Part shown: positions 54,431 to 63,351 of the stretch, one piece after another | Numbering within the stretch: the first letter of the stretch is position 1 | Layout: each line of letters opens with the position of its first letter | Assembly: GCF_000328565.1 (NCBI RefSeq) | Contig: NC_019959.1 | Span: 62,001-126,000 of the forward strand | Direction: 5' to 3' | From: Mycobacterium sp. JS623 | GTDB taxonomy: Bacteria > Actinomycetota > Actinomycetes > Mycobacteriales > Mycobacteriaceae | Length of the DNA: 64,000 bases | Notes under the pieces: generated by a model | Seen by the model: the letters and a program-made list of their open reading frames with translations, nothing else | Database searches by the model: none | What the model was told of the DNA's origin: nothing | Made by a program: the position numbers and the translations under genes

Positions 54431-55318
54431 GTGGGCGCCAAGACCGCCAGACCGAACAGGGAGCAGCCCGTCGTCGTTGACGTCGAGGGCGGCGTCATCG
54501 CTGCGCGGGACGTGAAGGCTGCTCGCGAGATGGCCGAAGACGCGATGACCGAGCGCGATTTTCAGCGACTGGCCAACCAGATCACCGACGAACTCCGCGA
54601 CAGCGATTCGACATTGACTCGGGCAGCACGCGACCGCGATCGCGCCACACCTCGAGACGTGAGCCACGTCGACTCCGAACGGCTGCGCGGCGAGCTGCCG
54701 GCGCGCGAGGAGTTCCGCGAGACCTTGAGCGGGCGGCAACGCAAGATCCGTTCGGCAACCAAGAACCAAGTCATGGCCGCGGCCCCGGCGTCGCAGCACG
54801 CGGCGATCGCGAGCCTGCTCTCCGGCGAGGACCCCACTGAATGGCGTCGGGTCAACGAACGGCTGCACCACGCCGCCGGTGACGCCCAGCAGCTGGATGA
54901 CAGCGACCGCGCGAAGGTGCAGCGCCTTGATCGGGCCATCCAGTCCTACGAACGGCTCAACGACCGCACCCACCGGGTCTACGTCGCGGTGAAGCTGCCC
55001 GACAACCACCGCGATGTCGCCATGCCCGAGGACTTGCCGGCGAACCTGCAACCGGGCGCCACTGTGGCCTTCGACCAGTTCACCGTGAGCCGGCACAACC
55101 TGCACGAGACGCCAGGACACGACAGTTCCCGCTACGTGGTCTTCGAGATGGTGACCAGCCGCGGCATGTACATGGGCCGCTCCGACAGCGTGGAAGACAC
55201 CACGCACGTGCTACCGCGGGGAATGCAGTTCGAGGTGGCGTCGGCCGAACACGTCGCGTACGCAACCCGATCCGGGGGCTTCAACGAACGCGTCGTACTG
55301 CAACTAAGGGAGCGCTGA
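54431..55318 (+). CDS. Possible ADP-ribosyltransferase-fold protein
   Basis: 295 residues from GTG 54431. A charged helical N-terminal region (about 20-150) precedes a C-terminal domain of ~125 residues with RVYVAVKLP, then TVAFDQFTVSRHN, then HVLPRGMQFEVASAEHV. This order (first strand, STS-like segment, closing PRGxxFxV strand) is that of ADP-ribosyltransferase exoenzyme domains. The catalytic ExE pair is not evident (VEDTTHV), so activity is doubtful. Overlaps the next gene by one base (TGATG) and heads the operon leading to the CysH-like gene. Confidence 0.45.
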   Translation: MGAKTARPNREQPVVVDVEGGVIAARDVKAAREMAEDAMTERDFQRLANQITDELRDSDSTLTRAARDRDRATPRDVSHVDSERLRGELPAREEFRETLSGRQRKIRSATKNQVMAAAPASQHAAIASLLSGEDPTEWRRVNERLHHAAGDAQQLDDSDRAKVQRLDRAIQSYERLNDRTHRVYVAVKLPDNHRDVAMPEDLPANLQPGATVAFDQFTVSRHNLHETPGHDSSRYVVFEMVTSRGMYMGRSDSVEDTTHVLPRGMQFEVASAEHVAYATRSGGFNERVVLQLRER

Positions 55319-55740
55319 TGAGCCCCACCGAATGGATCGTGCATCCGAACCGCTCCGACATCGGGCCCGACGAGCCCGGACAGAACGGTCATTTCCGCTC
55401 CGTTTCTCGGCCTCGGTCGCGGGTGAAAGTGTCGAAGTGCTTCGCGCAGGTCACGCTGCCACACAAGCTGGCCGGCGTTGCTGATCCCGACGGCACCATC
55501 ACCTTCGGCGGCCCTGACTGGTGGTTCGTCGTCGGCGCGGCCCGGACCTTCGCCAAAACTCACGTCGACTCCGACGTTCCGCCGCCGTTCGGGTTCAAGC
55601 GGGGCGGGCAGTGGCTGTGGTGGGACAACACCACCAGCGAGGAGTCGATCCTCGACGGACCTGACGGCATCGAGTACGTCCGCGAGTACCTCGACCGACT
55701 GTTCCCCAAGTTCGCTATCACCGTCAGCGACGCCCGATGA
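55318..55740 (+). CDS. Hypothetical protein of the cysH-like operon
   Basis: 140 residues, TGATG coupling to the gene before and ATGA coupling to the gene after. Compact and Trp-rich (GPDWWFVVGAA, GGQWLWWDN), no membrane segment, no recognised family. Its tight coupling suggests that it acts with the ART-like and CysH-like proteins. Confidence 0.6.
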   Translation: MSPTEWIVHPNRSDIGPDEPGQNGHFRSVSRPRSRVKVSKCFAQVTLPHKLAGVADPDGTITFGGPDWWFVVGAARTFAKTHVDSDVPPPFGFKRGGQWLWWDNTTSEESILDGPDGIEYVREYLDRLFPKFAITVSDAR

Positions 55741-56576
55741 CCGCGGCGCCGGCCGGCCTGGACGTGCACACCCTGCGCGGCATCGCCGCCCGCCGGCGTG
55801 GCGCCAAGGCTCACCAGCCGCTGCTCGACCGGATCGCCGAACACCTCGACGAGCACGACGGCTTCGTATCGTGGAGCGGCGGAAAGGATTCAACCGTCGT
55901 CGTCGATCTCGCCCGCCAGGTCGACCCGCACATTCCGGTGGTGTTCTTCGACAGCGGACTGCAGTTTCCCGAGACGCTGCATTACCTGGAGGACCTCGCC
56001 GAAGCGTGGCAGCTGAACTATCACGTCATCACCGCCGAGCCTGACCTGCTGACGGTGCTCATCGCCGGCGGGGGCTTCGACCACGACGCCGTGGATCGAC
56101 AGCTACGTGGGCAACTCGCTGACATCATGATCACCGGGCCCGCGGCCGAAGCCCACAGTCGTTACGGCCGGGGCTCGCTGTGGGGGGTGCGCGCCGAGGA
56201 GTCCCACGGCAGGCGGATGCTCTACCGACGTGGCCTGGCCGCTGAAACCCGTGCTCGGCAACAAAGTTCGCGCAGTGAGGTCCGCGCTCAAGCTGGTGGT
56301 GTCGTGCGGAGGGCCGACGGCACGATCACCTACGGGCCGATCTGGGACTGGCAACGCTCGCACGTCTTCGAGTACTTGGCCGGGCGCGGCATCGAGCCGA
56401 ATCCGCTCTACCGCAAGCTCGCCGAACTCGGCGTCCCCGAGCAGCAGATCCGGGTCGACTCGATCATCGACGCCTCCAAGCTGTCCAACGGGCACATCGC
56501 CTGGCTCCAGGCCGGTTGGCCAGAGCTTTTCGACCGCCTCAAGAGCGTTCTGCCGCGTTTGACGGAGTGGACATGA
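55737..56576 (+). CDS. CysH-like PP-loop ATPase (type IV-B CRISPR-associated type)
   Basis: 279 residues. PP-loop SGGKDS at about 47-52, VVFFDSGLQFPET at about 70-82, and IWDWQRSHVFEYL near 205-217 give the PAPS reductase/adenylyl-transferring fold. The catalytic C-terminal Cys of true sulfate-assimilation CysH is not seen. Family knowledge: type IV-B CRISPR-Cas loci on plasmids almost always carry a CysH-like gene. Here it lies 4.7 kb from csf1 on the opposite strand, with an inserted island between. Function in the CRISPR context is not established. Confidence 0.82.
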   Translation: MTAAPAGLDVHTLRGIAARRRGAKAHQPLLDRIAEHLDEHDGFVSWSGGKDSTVVVDLARQVDPHIPVVFFDSGLQFPETLHYLEDLAEAWQLNYHVITAEPDLLTVLIAGGGFDHDAVDRQLRGQLADIMITGPAAEAHSRYGRGSLWGVRAEESHGRRMLYRRGLAAETRARQQSSRSEVRAQAGGVVRRADGTITYGPIWDWQRSHVFEYLAGRGIEPNPLYRKLAELGVPEQQIRVDSIIDASKLSNGHIAWLQAGWPELFDRLKSVLPRLTEWT

Positions 56577-56962
56577 ACGACACCGCCGGCCAACAGCCGG
56601 AGGAGGCTGTTGATGGCGGGGGTGGGCGACGGATAAGTGTCAGTGACGACCGGCGCGAATTAACCATCGAGTCGGAGCAGGGGCACCGGGCGGTGTACCG
56701 GTCCGCTCGGGCCGACGGGTTCACCGAGGCCGACCTCGTCGCAGCCCACACGGTCGCCTTCAGTGCTCGAATCAGCGGACAGGTCAACCGGAGCCGTCAG
56801 CTTCGGGTGGGTCCCTGGGTGGTGGACATGCACGTGAACACCGGGCCGCCGACGTGGTGGCGACCTCGGATGGAGATCGGCGCCGATCGGGTGCTGGCGG
56901 GCTGGTTGCGCATGCTTGTGGCGGTCGTATGGGAGCGATCGCAGCCGTCAGCCAGCGGTTAA
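56573..56962 (+). CDS. Hypothetical protein, last gene of the cysH-like operon
   Basis: 129 residues, ATGA overlap with the CysH-like gene. Acidic/Gly-rich start, then a beta-like middle (RELTIESEQGHRAVYRSA) and a Trp-containing end (WWRPRMEIGADRVLAGWLRM). No family recognised. Confidence 0.55.
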   Translation: MNDTAGQQPEEAVDGGGGRRISVSDDRRELTIESEQGHRAVYRSARADGFTEADLVAAHTVAFSARISGQVNRSRQLRVGPWVVDMHVNTGPPTWWRPRMEIGADRVLAGWLRMLVAVVWERSQPSASG

Positions 56963-57051
56963 GGGGCGGCGTCGCACTTCAGCGGTAGCATCGTGGTGGA
57001 AGGGCAGGCCAAGACGGGTCGGCCCGACATCTCCGGAAGGGAGAAGGAATC

Positions 57052-57897
57052 ATGACTGTAGGACTGGCGGACGTGTTGCCCGCCGCTGTCTACATCCAGG
57101 AGGACGACATCGACGAGCCGCCCTACTTGTGGTCGGACCTGATCGCTCGACGCAACGCGCTGAGCTTGCGGGTCGAGGACCTGGTGCCTGTGCTGCGGGT
57201 CGACCTGCGCAAGTATCGGTCGAGGGAGACAGGCGCGCTCGAAGTCGGCCCGGATCTCGTCGACGAGCTGATCGCCATGGAGGAGTTCGTCGACGACGAG
57301 GTTGCACGGCTGGTCGCGACCGCGCCGGCTGACGGCATCGTGGTGCTGCAGGCCGTGGTCGACCAGGCGGATTTCGAGGAAGCGCACCCGGATGCCCGGA
57401 CGGTTCGGGATCTCGTTCCTTACCCGTTGTCGCTGCAGCACGTCGCGGTCGGCCGCGCAGCAGCGCAGCTGAGCCGGCAGGGCCGGGACGTGCAGGTGTA
57501 TCGCGGAGAGCAGCGAGGAGACTTGACCGTCCGCCGGCTGGCGTGCGGTCTGCTGAAAGAGGAGACGGCGCGGCTGCTGGGCATCGACGCCAAGAAGTAC
57601 GCAAAATTCGAGCGCAGCACCGCGGCGCCGCCGGCAGGGTTGGTAGCCGAACTGCAGGCCGTCGATGACTTCATCGTCGACAGCTCCGGCCAGCTCGACG
57701 TCACCGACGTCGACGGGGTCAGCATCGTAGTGATGATCGACGACCAGGCCGAGTTCGAGCGGACCTATCCGCAGGCCCGCACCAAGCGTGATGGGACGGT
57801 CTTCCCGCGGCGCGTGCACCGAGTGGCAGCTGCGCGTCGGGCGCACGAACTGGAGGCTGCCGGCAGATCGGCCCGGATACTCGTGGCGGAAGACTAG
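57052..57897 (+). CDS. Hypothetical protein with two tandem helix-turn-helix-like modules
   Basis: 281 residues with GGAAGGGAGAAGG before the ATG. The protein is an internal duplication: VEDLVPVLRVDLRKYRSRET ... GLVDELIAMEEFVDDEV ... DGIVVLQAVVDQADFEEAHP in the first half matches ETARLLGIDAKKYAKFERST ... GLVAELQAVDDFIVD ... GVSIVVMIDDQAEFERTYP in the second. Each module looks like an XRE-type helix-turn-helix followed by a small alpha/beta unit. A DNA-binding role is inferred. Strong hairpin after it. Confidence 0.65.
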   Translation: MTVGLADVLPAAVYIQEDDIDEPPYLWSDLIARRNALSLRVEDLVPVLRVDLRKYRSRETGALEVGPDLVDELIAMEEFVDDEVARLVATAPADGIVVLQAVVDQADFEEAHPDARTVRDLVPYPLSLQHVAVGRAAAQLSRQGRDVQVYRGEQRGDLTVRRLACGLLKEETARLLGIDAKKYAKFERSTAAPPAGLVAELQAVDDFIVDSSGQLDVTDVDGVSIVVMIDDQAEFERTYPQARTKRDGTVFPRRVHRVAAARRAHELEAAGRSARILVAED

Positions 57898-57940
57898 GCG
57901 TGGAGTACGCCCGGATCATCACCCTTTGACAAGACGATAA

Positions 57941-57983
57941 GCCACCCACTCCCCACCCGGCACAGGGGTGGGGAGTGGGTGGC
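57941..57983. terminator. Very strong hairpin (18-bp stem)
   Basis: Perfect 18-bp G/C stem (57941-57958 with 57966-57983) and 7-nt loop, 44 nt after the preceding stop. The inner part of the stem and the GGCAC loop are shared with the hairpin at 59392-59431. Confidence 0.85.
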
Positions 57984-58102
57984 CAAAAGGGTTGCCCTTC
58001 CGCAGGTTTCGGCGTGTCATTGTGTCGGTGGTGAATCGTAGAATCGTGATGTTGGGGCTTGCCGATGGGGCGGGCCACTGAGCCCAGGGAAGGGGCTTGA
58101 TC

Positions 58103-58921
58103 ATGGGGATTCAGAAACCGCAGAGGTCGGAGGCATCTGCGTTCCGCGCCGAAGTTTTGGCCGACACACGGGCGAAGATCGCGGCGCACGGGTGGACGGT
58201 GATCGCGGTGTTTCCCACGGCGGATGATCCGGGGCCGTCGTTCGCGTACACGGTGGGCCTGTCGGAGCGGGGTCTGCCGGAGCTGTCGGTGTACGGGCTG
58301 CCGGGACGGGTGGCGCACAGCCTGCTTAACGAGGTGGCTCGCCGGATGGTCGCGTCGGCTGTGGGCCTGGCGACCGGCGAGCGCGTCGAGGGTGTCTTGG
58401 CCGACGACATGGCGTTGGTGGCGGTGGCGATGAGCGATGCCAGGGAGCTGAACCTGGTGCGGGAAATCTATGGGTCGGTCGCGGCCGCGGTGCAGGTGGT
58501 GTGGCCCGATGGCGCCGGGGTGCTGCCATGGGAAAAGGGCAGCCGGGTGACGGAGGATGACCAGCCAGTGCGGGGCCGCCCTCCGCAGGCTCGACCGCTG
58601 TATCACGCTAGCCGGTTGCCGGTGACCACCGCGCAAGAGCTTGCCGACCTTATCGGCGATCAGCCGCGCCGGTCGCTGTTGGACAGTGACGGTGCGGAGC
58701 CGCAGGAGGACAACAACATCCGCGCAGGGTGGGCAGCTAGGGCGCTGGTGGCTTATGCCCAGCACGTGGGCGGTGCCAGCTTGAGTGAGGAGATTGAGGT
58801 GGCCGCAGGCGACCTCCTGGGGGATTTGCGGCACCTGTTCGATGCGCTGGGCGTCGATTGGGACGCTGCGGTGGAGGCCTCTGGCGGTCACTATCGGGCG
58901 GAGATCTTCGGCGAGCTTTAG
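58103..58921 (+). CDS. DUF4262-type protein
   Basis: 272 residues from ATG 58103 with GGAAGGGG upstream; TTG 58097 is an alternative. The N-terminal half (HGWTVIAVFPTADDPGPSFA, YTVGLSERGLPELSVYGLP) matches the DUF4262 pattern, often found on actinobacterial plasmids. The C-terminal half contains a Pro/Arg-rich linker and an acidic helical end. Function unknown. It is bracketed by two strong hairpins, so it is an independent transcription unit. Confidence 0.7.
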   Translation: MGIQKPQRSEASAFRAEVLADTRAKIAAHGWTVIAVFPTADDPGPSFAYTVGLSERGLPELSVYGLPGRVAHSLLNEVARRMVASAVGLATGERVEGVLADDMALVAVAMSDARELNLVREIYGSVAAAVQVVWPDGAGVLPWEKGSRVTEDDQPVRGRPPQARPLYHASRLPVTTAQELADLIGDQPRRSLLDSDGAEPQEDNNIRAGWAARALVAYAQHVGGASLSEEIEVAAGDLLGDLRHLFDALGVDWDAAVEASGGHYRAEIFGEL

Positions 58922-59110
58922 CGCTGCTGGTGGCAGTCAGGGAGTGTCGTGGTCCTCCACCGGCAACGCTGCTCGCGAGGCCCGGAGATATGTTAAATGC
59001 ACTGCCGCCCTTGGTGATTAGCGAATTCCTGTCGGTGGCGTTGGGTAGTGTGATGAGGGTAAGGGCAAGCCGTTGGGGGCAGGCCCACTCACCCGAACTG
59101 GGGGCTGTTG

Positions 59111-59350
59111 ATGGTCGTTGTTGTTTATGTCGAGGACGCCGATCCGGTGGACGTCGAACTCCGATTGAAGGGCGAGCTGGTGGCGGCGTACAACGCGGCG
59201 CACGCAGAGTGGGTTCGGCGGGCCATCGCGGAGGTCGAGGGGCAGATCGCGTGGCTGGAATCTGAGGCCGCAGAAGTTGCGCTGGCAGAGGCCGCCGCCG
59301 AGCACGCGGACGACCTCTGGGCCGACTACGACTTGGGCATCCCAGCGTGA
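59111..59350 (+). CDS. Small hypothetical protein
   Basis: 79 residues from ATG 59111 with a G-rich ribosome site. Short beta start (VVVVYVEDADPVDVEL), then a long charged helix (AEWVRRAIAEVEGQIAWLESEAAEVALA). No family recognised. Strong hairpin follows. Confidence 0.55.
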   Translation: MVVVVYVEDADPVDVELRLKGELVAAYNAAHAEWVRRAIAEVEGQIAWLESEAAEVALAEAAAEHADDLWADYDLGIPA

Positions 59351-59391
59351 TCGCAAGTTAGCCGGGAAGGTGGTGGTGTTGCGCTTAGGCG

Positions 59392-59431
59392 ACACCACCA
59401 CCCCACCCGGCACGGGGTGGGGTGGTGGTGT
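59392..59431. terminator. Very strong hairpin (17-bp stem)
   Basis: Perfect 17-bp stem (59392-59408 with 59415-59431), 6-nt loop GGCACG, 41 nt after the preceding stop. Nearly the same core as 57941-57983. Confidence 0.85.
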
Positions 59432-59573
59432 GAAAGGCGCTGCGGTACCGACCGATTGATGATGATTGGCGGTTGTGGTCGAGCGTGTTTGTCGGTGGGG
59501 GCCGGTAGTGTCCTGTGATGTGAGGACGGGCCATCGGGGCCGGTCCAATGTTCCCTCGGGAGGGGATTCGGCG

Positions 59574-60680
59574 ATGACCGATTTGGATACGACTGTCACT
59601 GTGATCGACGCGGCGGCACGCGCTCACGTGCCGGTGCTGCTGTGGAGTGATCCCGGCATGGGGAAGAGCTCAATCGTGCGCTCGCTGGCCGCTGCCGATG
59701 GGGTGCCGGTGGAGACGGTGATCGGTTCGCAGCGTGAGCCGGTGGACATAGCGGGTTGGCCGGTGGTCGCCGATGGTGCCGTGCAGACCCTCGCGTTACC
59801 CGATTGGGCCAAAACGCTTTTGGACGCCAACGGCGGCTACCTGCTGTTGGACGAGATTTCGACATGCTCGGCGTCCGTGCAGGCCGCGATGCTGACGGTG
59901 GCCTTGGAACGGGTGGTGGGCCGCACCAAACTTCCCGATGAAGTGCGCATCGTCGCTGCGGCCAATCCTCCCGACCGCAGTGCCGGTGGCGTAGACCTTA
60001 CGCCACCGATGGCGAATCGGTTCCTGCACATCGAATTTGAGCCGACCGCAGAGGAATGGCTGACGGGTATGCGGTCCTCGTTCGCCGCGCTGCCCGCCTC
60101 GCGTGCTGTCGCCGCCGACGAATTGCGCCGTGCCGACGAAATCGGGGCCGTCTGCGCGTTCATCGAGCGGCGTCCTGCGCTGCTGCACGCCTATCCGGAC
60201 ACTGACGAGGCCGCAGGGCGGGCCTGGCCGTCACGGCGGTCGTGGGAGGCGATGGCGCGGGTGTTGGCGCATCTGCGCCGCGACGACACCGCTGCGATCG
60301 CGGCGGTGGCTCTCGGGTTAGTGGGTGACGGTGCGGGCAGCGAATTCATGGAATGGCGGGCCAGTATGGACCTGCCTGCCGTCGTGGACGTGATCGCGGA
60401 CCCCAGCATCGTGGAATGGGCTACGGCGCGTCCCGATCAGGTGTGGGCGGTTCTGTCCGGTGTCGTGGCGTGGGCCTCGGGTAAGGGCACCAAGGATGCG
60501 TGGATGACCGCATGGGGGCCGCTGGTGGAGGCCGCGACCCACGGCGCTCCCGATGTGGCCGGTGCAGCCGCGCGCGCTTTGAGTGTGGCGATGCCGCCCG
60601 GTGCGAAACCGCCTGCGGCGGCGCGCAAGTTCACCGACGTGATGATCGCGGCGGGCATGGACGTAGGCAGCGCAGCATGA
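59574..60680 (+). CDS. MoxR-type AAA+ ATPase
   Basis: 368 residues from ATG 59574 with GGGAGGGG upstream. Walker A DPGMGKSS (about 25-32), Walker B YLLLDEIST (about 88-96), sensor RIVAAANPPD (about 122-131) and ANRFLHIEFEP near 143-153. MoxR ATPases usually work with vWA-domain proteins as chaperone-like machines; the next gene encodes one, overlapping by four bases (ATGA). C-terminal ~170 residues are helical and extend beyond the minimal MoxR core. Confidence 0.88.
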   Translation: MTDLDTTVTVIDAAARAHVPVLLWSDPGMGKSSIVRSLAAADGVPVETVIGSQREPVDIAGWPVVADGAVQTLALPDWAKTLLDANGGYLLLDEISTCSASVQAAMLTVALERVVGRTKLPDEVRIVAAANPPDRSAGGVDLTPPMANRFLHIEFEPTAEEWLTGMRSSFAALPASRAVAADELRRADEIGAVCAFIERRPALLHAYPDTDEAAGRAWPSRRSWEAMARVLAHLRRDDTAAIAAVALGLVGDGAGSEFMEWRASMDLPAVVDVIADPSIVEWATARPDQVWAVLSGVVAWASGKGTKDAWMTAWGPLVEAATHGAPDVAGAAARALSVAMPPGAKPPAAARKFTDVMIAAGMDVGSAA

Positions 60681-61936
60681 TCGAGGTCCGAGCGCTCACC
60701 GCCGAGGAATGGCGGCGGCTGCGGCTGGCGCGGATGGCCGCAGTCGAGGCGATGCCGTACTTCGCGCGCGCACTGTTCGCGTTGGTTCCGGTCGCCGCAC
60801 CGGGCCTGAAAACGTTTGCAGTTGACAAGCATTGGCGGCTCTACGTCGATCCGGCGATGCTGGGCACCGAGCAGGGATGGACAATTCCGACCGCCAGTAG
60901 TGTTCTGCTCCATGAGGTCGGGCATGTGCTGCGTGACCACGCGGGGCGCGCCGAAGCGGTGGCCTGCCCGGTGGACCACACCATGTGGAATGTCGCCGCC
61001 GACGCCGAAATCAACGACGACCTGATCGCGGCGGGCGTACGCCTGCCCGAGGGGGTGGTGACCCCGACCGGGATCGGCTGCGAGGACGGGCACGCCGCCG
61101 AGGTCTACTACCGCCATCTGGTGCCACCGGGTACGCCGCCCGCCGACCCCGCACCCGGTGAGGACGACGGGTTCGGCTGTGGATCGGGGGCCGGGGACGT
61201 GCCCGTGCCGGGGGAACTTCCCGCCGCCGCCGACGTGGGCAGCGGCACGGGATTGTCCGGGGCCGCTGCTGACCTGGTGAAGGTGGCGGTGGCCCGCGCT
61301 GTGCAGCAGGAGTTGTCGCGCTGCGGCGGGGCCGGTCGCGGCACCATGCCAGCGGGTCTGGCCCGGTGGGCGGCTGCTCAACTGGCTCCTGCCGTCGTGC
61401 CGTGGCCCAAGGTGCTGCGCGCTGCGGTGCGCCGCGCCGTCGAGGATCAGGCGGGCCAGGTGCACCACTCCTGGCGGCGACCCAACCGCCGCGCACCCAA
61501 GGGGCTGCTCCTGCCGACGCTGCGGGCACCGAAGATCACCGTCGATCTGATCATTGACACGTCGGCCTCGATGGGCGATGACGATCTTGCCGCCGCACTA
61601 TCCGAGACGCGGGGTGTGTTGCGGCGCACCGGAGCCAAGGTGCGGGTGCTGTGCTGTGACGCAGCGGCCAGCAGTCCGCGTGCGGTGCGGTCCATCAGTG
61701 ACGTGACGCTGACCGGTGGTGGCGGCACTGATCTGCGGGTCGGTATCGACGCCGCGCTGGCAGCACGTCCGCGAGCGGACGTGATCGTGGTGTTCACCGA
61801 TGGGGGAACACCATGGCCTGACCATCGGCTGCCGGTACCGCTGATCGTGGCGCTGATCGGCACGCACGCCGCCGACACCGCGCCGGCATGGGCCAAGACG
61901 GTGCGGGTCACGCCTGCAGCGGCGGTGGCGGCATGA
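60677..61936 (+). CDS. vWA-domain protein with N-terminal HExxH metallopeptidase domain
   Basis: 419 residues. The N-terminal domain contains LLHEVGHVLRDH (His79, Glu80, His83), a zinc-peptidase-like motif. The C-terminal vWA-like domain has the metal-binding DTSAS (Asp294, Ser296, Ser298) and GGGGTD. This is the 'vWA-like with putative metallopeptidase' (DUF2201-type) architecture that pairs with MoxR ATPases. Coupled to the MoxR gene in front and to the small gene behind, both by ATGA. Confidence 0.85.
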   Translation: MIEVRALTAEEWRRLRLARMAAVEAMPYFARALFALVPVAAPGLKTFAVDKHWRLYVDPAMLGTEQGWTIPTASSVLLHEVGHVLRDHAGRAEAVACPVDHTMWNVAADAEINDDLIAAGVRLPEGVVTPTGIGCEDGHAAEVYYRHLVPPGTPPADPAPGEDDGFGCGSGAGDVPVPGELPAAADVGSGTGLSGAAADLVKVAVARAVQQELSRCGGAGRGTMPAGLARWAAAQLAPAVVPWPKVLRAAVRRAVEDQAGQVHHSWRRPNRRAPKGLLLPTLRAPKITVDLIIDTSASMGDDDLAAALSETRGVLRRTGAKVRVLCCDAAASSPRAVRSISDVTLTGGGGTDLRVGIDAALAARPRADVIVVFTDGGTPWPDHRLPVPLIVALIGTHAADTAPAWAKTVRVTPAAAVAA

Positions 61937-62133
61937 CGAAACGGGCAGCGACGCCCGACTTCACTCGATGGGCCGACACGGTGCTCGCTGGTACCGGGTG
62001 GACCGCACACACCGTGCGTGAGGCCGCGCAGCGCGAGCGTGCCGATCTGGCGACGGCGGCGCTGGCCGATGGGTTCGCCGCCGCTGCGCGCGGGCTGGCC
62101 GCTTTCACCGAAGGCGTGGACGGTGCAGCATGA
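61933..62133 (+). CDS. Small hypothetical protein of the MoxR operon
   Basis: 66 residues, helical (HTVREAAQRERADLATAALA), with ATGA overlaps on both sides. The tight packing supports a real gene. No family recognised. Confidence 0.55.
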   Translation: MTKRAATPDFTRWADTVLAGTGWTAHTVREAAQRERADLATAALADGFAAAARGLAAFTEGVDGAA

Positions 62134-63350
62134 GCGCCGCGTTGTTCGACCTCGCGCTGCGGGTGGCCGCACGCGAGGCCGGTGGACCAGTCCCACGCCT
62201 GGTGCACAACCCCGCCCCAGCGCGTGACGTGACGGTGGCTGTCGCCGCGAGGCGCACCGGGCCGGTCGTGCACGTGCAAGCGGTGGGACCGGACGGCTGC
62301 CCGCGCACCGGCAGCGGAGCAGACGGATTGGCCGCGCTGGCGCGCGCAGCAGGGTGCACGGGCGGTGACCTCGGCACCGGGGCGACTGCACTAGTCGACA
62401 CCCCCGCCACTATGCGGGCACTGGCGGGGCTGGCCCGCAACTACGCGGACCCGGCACGCTGCGCGCACATAGACGTGGCGGCGGGATCGGCACTGGCAGG
62501 ATGGTGGGTCGAGCGGGCCGCGCACGCCGGCACGTCGGCGGTGACCGACGTGTTAGGTGTCACGCGCGCACGGTTCATGCTCGGCGTGGTGCCCGGTGAG
62601 GATCACGCGGGAGCGTGGCGGGCTGCGTTGGGAGTGCCCAATGGTGTTGTCGGGCTGCATGTCTGGCATCAGACCGTAACGGGCGGCACCGTGTTGGCGG
62701 GATTGGAGGCGCTGCGCGAGGACGACGACTGGCAGTTGCAGGCGGCGCAAGATGCGCTACGCGAGGGCCGCAGTTGGGATCGGCCCGAGACGCTGCACAT
62801 CGCGGCGGCACGATTGGCGAGCCGCTGCGATGCCGCTGACCTCTACGACGCCGCGCTGCTGACTGACCCGTTGTGGCGGGCGCGCGGGGTGCACACCGGG
62901 TTCGTCTGCCACGGTGAGGCCGTCACCGGAACGGGTCAGCAAGGCAACCGCGTGACGGTGCGCGCTGACCGGCTCGACACCCGATTGAAGGCCGGGACCG
63001 CCGTCACCGGATGGGCAGGGTCCCCTATGACGACGATGCCGAATGCGGAGAACCGTTTCAGCGGTGAGGTTTTCGCTACCGCAGTGCGTGAGGACGGTGC
63101 CCTGTTGGTGACCATCGGTGGACTCCGCAAGACGGGGTACCGGCCTGCTGCCGGGGAGACAGTGACGGTGATCCCCGCCCCGCCTTCGGTGTCCACGATC
63201 CGGTCGCGCCGCTCGGCGGTGGCGCGGCTGTACAAGCGGCGGTTCTCCTGGCTGTCACAGGGGGCCACGCCGACTGCGAGTCGCCGCCCGGTGCCCCTGG
63301 CCGTGATGATCGCCGCCGCCGACGACCAACCCGAAACGACGGAGAACTGA
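62130..63350 (+). CDS. Hypothetical protein of the MoxR operon
   Basis: 406 residues. Ala/Gly-rich mixed alpha/beta protein with no motif I recognise; the C-terminus (RRSAVARLYKRRFSWLS) is basic. ATGA overlap with the gene before, and the helicase gene starts one base after its stop. Its place inside a strictly packed operon suggests it is an adaptor or effector of the MoxR/vWA/helicase set. Confidence 0.6.
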   Translation: MSAALFDLALRVAAREAGGPVPRLVHNPAPARDVTVAVAARRTGPVVHVQAVGPDGCPRTGSGADGLAALARAAGCTGGDLGTGATALVDTPATMRALAGLARNYADPARCAHIDVAAGSALAGWWVERAAHAGTSAVTDVLGVTRARFMLGVVPGEDHAGAWRAALGVPNGVVGLHVWHQTVTGGTVLAGLEALREDDDWQLQAAQDALREGRSWDRPETLHIAAARLASRCDAADLYDAALLTDPLWRARGVHTGFVCHGEAVTGTGQQGNRVTVRADRLDTRLKAGTAVTGWAGSPMTTMPNAENRFSGEVFATAVREDGALLVTIGGLRKTGYRPAAGETVTVIPAPPSVSTIRSRRSAVARLYKRRFSWLSQGATPTASRRPVPLAVMIAAADDQPETTEN

Positions 63351-63351
63351 C

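Noticed and set aside
55737..56576. Sulfate-assimilation CysH, or DndC of a phosphorothioation system
   Set aside because: The C-terminal catalytic Cys motif of CysH is not seen, and no dndB/D/E or sulfur-assimilation genes are nearby; the csf locus gives a better context.
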